Below, piece after piece: positions 59,854 to 64,000 of a stretch of DNA of 64,000 nt. Under the pieces are notes generated by a model, which saw only the letters and a program-made list of their open reading frames with translations, was not told the DNA's origin and searched no databases. Where the stretch lies: assembly GCA_026261815.1 (NCBI GenBank), contig JAMPIT010000539.1:4418501-4482500 (forward strand), read 5' to 3'. This DNA comes from Monarcha castaneiventris obscurior (taxonomy: Eukaryota > Chordata > Aves > Passeriformes > Monarchidae). How positions within the stretch are numbered: the first letter of the stretch is position 1; the number at the start of each line of letters is the position of its first letter. The position numbers and the translations under genes are program-made.

Positions 59854-59866
59854 GGGGGGGGGGGGG
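59854..59866. repeat. G homopolymer, 13 bases
   Basis: An uninterrupted run of 13 G in AT-rich surroundings. Confidence 0.9.
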
Positions 59867-62800
59867 AAGACATCATTTCCACAAGCACAGGTGGGTACAA
59901 ATAAATCAGGCATAATTAAATCAGTTATTAATCAGCCTAAAAATAGATTGCCCCAAGAAGGTCTGTGAAAGTCTTCTACTAAAGGCAAAGGGGTTACAAG
60001 TGTTAACTGCCTTTTGAGACTGTGTTTGGACAGTTCATGAAACAGAGGGTATGATATGGTGGGGGCTCATTCTTAAGGGCTGGGAAACTCTGCAGCTCTT
60101 TACTGTGACAGCCAGTATCTGTTGGAGATATTTAAGCTGAAATGTTCTCTCTTGATCTTTGAATCAGAACTGAATTAAACTTGTCAGTGGGGGCTGGGAG
60201 AAATATGTGAAAATTTAAATGCCTTGCAAATGCTTCAGTTACTATTAAAACAGGCAGCAAAAGATTGTCAGCCACATCTGGCAACAGCAACTGTGGGGGA
60301 TGCTAATATCTGTCCCATTCCCAGTAATTTTTTGAAATACCAACATGGAATAACACTACTTAATAAAACTGCATAATTCCTCTCCCTTTAAGCACAGCTG
60401 AAACCAGCTGAAGAGTTGCTTTGGGGACAGTAAGTCTTATTGTGTGGTGTCCCTTTCCAAAGTTTTGGGATAAGACACACAGGTCCTGGGATGCTCCCCA
60501 GGCTCATGTCAGCACCACGGGGGCTGTGAATGAAGGGGAATGTGGTGACTTGGCCAAGTGTGTTTCCTGCAGCCTGGGGACCCAATGCTGCCATTGACTG
60601 TTCGTGGGCTCTGATGTTGGAGATGGCCTCTGAGTGAGAGGTTGTCCCCCAGATTTAATGGCTGGGTGTTGAGATGATCACATAAAAGCATTGGCTCTAG
60701 TGCATGCAGGAAAGGAAGACCTGGAGTCCTCATGGATGCTGGTTAGAAATCAGCTCAACGTGCACAGAGGCAAAGGGACATGGCCCAGGTGTCAACAGCT
60801 CTGGATTGGAATGGCTGATTCTGGAATGGCTGTGGCTGATAATGTTTTCTCAGGGCAGTGTGTGGAGGGTGAAAGCTCCAGTGGCTTCTGACCAGGGTGG
60901 TTGTGCTCTCCAAGAACGTGGCTTTCTGCAGGGAGAGATGAAATGTTCAAAATTTTAGCTTGCATCCGCCAGGATGAGGAAACTACACTTCCTTAAGAGT
61001 GGTTTTTGGGTGCTCCCTACCCAACCATCTGTGTGTGGTATTTAGACAAATAATCACTTGCAGGGAGCATCCTTCATTGGGGATTTCCAGGTTGGTTGTA
61101 CAGCAATCACCTTTTAGCCATGTTTGCTGCTAACTCATTCTTTGGAAGACAAAGACTCTCAGTCCTAGCCCAGATTTCTGAATTTCCTTATGAGGCAAAA
61201 ATCAAGCAGGGACAGAGGTGCTTGAAGATGTCAAGCAGGAAGTAATTTAAAAGTGAAAAGGAACTAGCAAACCTTATACAGGATTCTACTTGCTGATGAC
61301 AAAAATGATTTGGCCTGATCCCATGGTCTCAAGTGGAGAAGCAGCTTCATCCTGAAGTGACTTGCTGTGCTTGAGTTCAGTTTAGTCTGTAGGTGTGCTG
61401 GCAGGAATGCAGGAGCATTGGGAGATTGGGACCTTGATTACCCAGCAGAAGTTGGCTAGGACATGGTGCTTAAGGTGCTTCCTAGTTACTCTGTGATAAC
61501 AAGACAAATACAAAGACCTTGGCTGGCTTAGGTTCTTAATTAAAAAGTGAAAGTTTTGCAGTGGGAAGAGATATAATCAGTGTAAAAAGTTGAAAAGCAT
61601 TACTATAGTCCAAGCAGCGACTTCTGTACACCATGGATACCAGGAATGTGCCTACACAGAATGTGCTGCATGGTCTTAGAGGAGAACATCTTTCATCTTT
61701 TGGTTGTGCTGATTTTGGGAGATGAGTTATTTATTTTTTATTGAAAGATTTTGTCATGTTTTAAATCTACTTATGGATGCATTTTTGATTCAATGACTTA
61801 ATTCTATAAAACTAGTAATCAAGGGCATGTGTGTAAGGGAATTTCTGGGTTTTATAGCTCAACTGCACCTCAGCCATTAGTTGCTTTTAAAACTGCAGAT
61901 CCTGCTTTATTAATGAACTGGTTTTGATGTCTGCAAACATTCAGGTTCTCTGATTACAATGATCAGTCTTATCTTCAAGACTGCCATTTAAAACAAAAAT
62001 TAGATAAGTTCAAATACATATATATATTCATACACCTCATCCGTTTCACAGCCAAAGCACCATCATGAAACCTGTTCAAACAAGCACAGAGTAAATAGGG
62101 ATAATGTCTTGATAAATAAAATTTTGCTACCAGAGAACAGTGGGAAGACCCCCTGGGTCTAAATATCACCTTGGAACAGGCACACAGACTGTGGGAGTCT
62201 ATTGTAACTCTCTCAATGTAGTGCAAAATAACTTTACATATCTGGTAGAAAAAATTAGTGAAATCACAAGGAGCAGAAGCTATACACCACAACTGCAGGA
62301 TTTGTGAACAGAACTGTAGGTAGAAATTGATGGATTCTTTTCGTTTGTTGCCACCTGTGGAAATGAAAATCTAAAAAACCTGTTAATGAAAGATGTGTGA
62401 TTATTGGCCTGAAAGATGTGACAGATTAATATAATAGGTTAAATGTAAGTGAAAAGAATATTTCCATGGGGTTTGTATGAAACAGGGTGTTTTAGAAGCT
62501 TTAAGCTGCTGTACCAAGGGCTGGATTCATTTGGTTAAATAGATCCTGATGCTTTGAGCTGCCAGGTGGGAGCTGTAGAAGATCCTGCTGCTGTGTGGTG
62601 CTCTGTCATAGCTCCCAGTAATGATACACCCCATGGGCAGTGGATGGGTTTTTTTTTCCCCCAGGTATTAGTGGATATCTTCTGATTTAATAAGACAGCT
62701 TCAGTAGCAGCATCATGTGGTGGTTTTTGATCAGTGTGCTGGAGGGTTTTTATTGCTTAAACAGATTAAGGTGCTGTACTGCAGGGCTACTAAAACCAGC

Positions 62801-63572
62801 AGTTCTGCCTTAAATCTAAGCTCGCATAAATTGCAGATTTCTGGTCCTCTGTCTTCATGGGAGCACTATTTCAACATAGCTGGTAGGGGTTAAATACATT
62901 GCATGTGTCAAAGGAAAGAGGATCAACAAATGAAGTGAAAAGGATGTAGTTCCTTCTTGGATTGTGCCATGTGGGACCATATGTCACTTGACCTCTATTT
63001 CCTTTGGCTAAATAGGATCAGTTCTAATGAAAACAAATTCAGAAAATAGATCATATTGCAACACAGCTTTGATTAAAAAAACCAAAATTCTTGTTTCATC
63101 TCTGAAACATTTCTGTAATGTATCTGTGCATTTTGTGATACCTTCTTTTCTGTGGCTACATTTTTCTGCTTTATATACATGGAAATTCGAGGTTGTAGGT
63201 GCATAAAGAAACACTCTGTTAAGTCACTTGAATTTTTTGTGGGCAAAGGGGTTGAGCAGCACCCTGTGATTAGAATCCATGTATTTAGATTATTAAAGAT
63301 ATTTCTATTATGGGGTTCTATAGTTCAAACATAAGTTCTAGAGCTCCCAGCAATTCTGTAATTGAGTATACAAGCCGCTGACTGCCCAAAGCTACAAGTG
63401 TGAAATGTGATGGAGCTGTGGCTTATCTCCTGAGCTGTAAGAATAGTAGAAAAATAGGCAGACTTTACTGGGTTTAGAGGTTGCATGGTTCTTTGAAATT
63501 AAAATGCTTATTTTCTCTCTGTTTTTTAGCCTACTTCATTCTACTTTTCTATCAAAGCAATCCTTGTCATAA

Positions 63573-63592
63573 CCCGCCCCCCCCTCCCCCCC
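63573..63592. repeat. C-rich run
   Basis: Twenty bases that are all C except one G and one T, in AT-rich surroundings; could form an i-motif or quadruplex on the other strand. Confidence 0.85.
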
Positions 63593-64000
63593 GATGATAT
63601 TTTAATGATTTAAGACTCCAAAAGGGACTGCATAACTCTGAACTCCTAAATAGCTGGATAAGTTCTGCCAGTCAGTTTTGTCTAGTAGCAGAAATCTTTT
63701 CCAGAAGAGAAATCTTGTGGTTTTCAGTCGGGGAAAGTACTGTGACAAAAGTGACAAAATGGTGTAATCCCACAGACACATCTACAGAGGCTGCATCGCC
63801 TCTGGATATGCTCTTTCCTGTCCATAAAAACCTGCTGTGGAATTTTTCACCTGTTCTTTGGAGTGCTGTTGAGTCCAGAACAATCACACTGTTTCTGGGG
63901 GGCAGAATCCATCTTTTAAATGCTGTGTATGAGTGTCACTATTTGTCTTTAATATCCCACTGAACTGCTGTGTTGTAGGTAATTATGTTCATGGGATGGA

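Larger units (their letters stand above)
55373..64000. other. AT-rich gene-poor DNA to the window end
   Basis: No gene, RNA gene or clear transposon was recognised. It holds T runs (for example 55867-55889 with one interruption by A), a 13-base G run (59854-59866), a C-rich run (63573-63592) and a stretch near 57.5-58.2 kb that reads like conserved non-coding DNA. It could be intergenic or part of a long intron of a gene outside the window. Confidence 0.5.

Noticed and set aside
43340..64000. KIF4A exons expected from mammalian gene order
   Set aside because: No kinesin motor, coiled-coil or Cys-rich tail peptide was found on either strand; the gene is either further right or moved.

Overview
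The window is vertebrate nuclear DNA and almost certainly avian. The main evidence is a CR1 LINE whose 3' end carries the bird-type terminal ATTCTATG motif (47.4-48.1 kb), older CR1 remnants, and intron-split genes with CpG-island promoters. A retrovirus-like solo LTR flanked by a 6-bp target duplication would suit a songbird, but the species cannot be fixed from this sequence.

The left 43 kb holds two neighbouring genes, both read on the minus strand, in the order known from human Xq13.1 (GDPD2 then DLG3). GDPD2 is complete. I could place 15 coding exons between 40405 and 32510, all with GT-AG introns and consistent phases. They give a 540-residue six-pass membrane glycerophosphodiester phosphodiesterase with its catalytic residues intact. 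A CpG island at about 42.9-43.3 kb is its likely promoter.

DLG3 (SAP102, a synaptic MAGUK scaffold) begins about 1.2 kb past the GDPD2 stop codon and runs off the left edge. Only its alternative 5' ends are in the window. The canonical SAP102 first coding exon is at 6075-5755. Three exons further upstream (31274-31259, 29218-29087, 21469-21321) encode an alternative 99-residue N-terminus containing an L27 domain of the type known from DLG1/SAP97 beta isoforms. Both N-termini end in phase 0, so they can join the same downstream exon. This L27 version of DLG3 is the most interesting item here.

The DLG3 introns carry an orphan CpG island with a CCAAT/TTAAA core (12.0-12.4 kb), old CR1 pieces, the solo LTR (23.27-24.08 kb), a 45-bp tandem triplication and a G-quadruplex-like tract.

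Right of GDPD2, an unassigned CpG island (44.6-45.0 kb) is followed directly by an approximately 32-bp minisatellite with a 191-bp higher-order repeat (45.0-45.8 kb). From about 46 kb to the end the DNA becomes AT-rich. It has no gene I can recognise, only CR1 copies, homopolymers, a TATA/Inr-like site and a stretch that reads like conserved non-coding DNA. Most open frames in the window are chance frames in GC-rich intron or CpG-island DNA.
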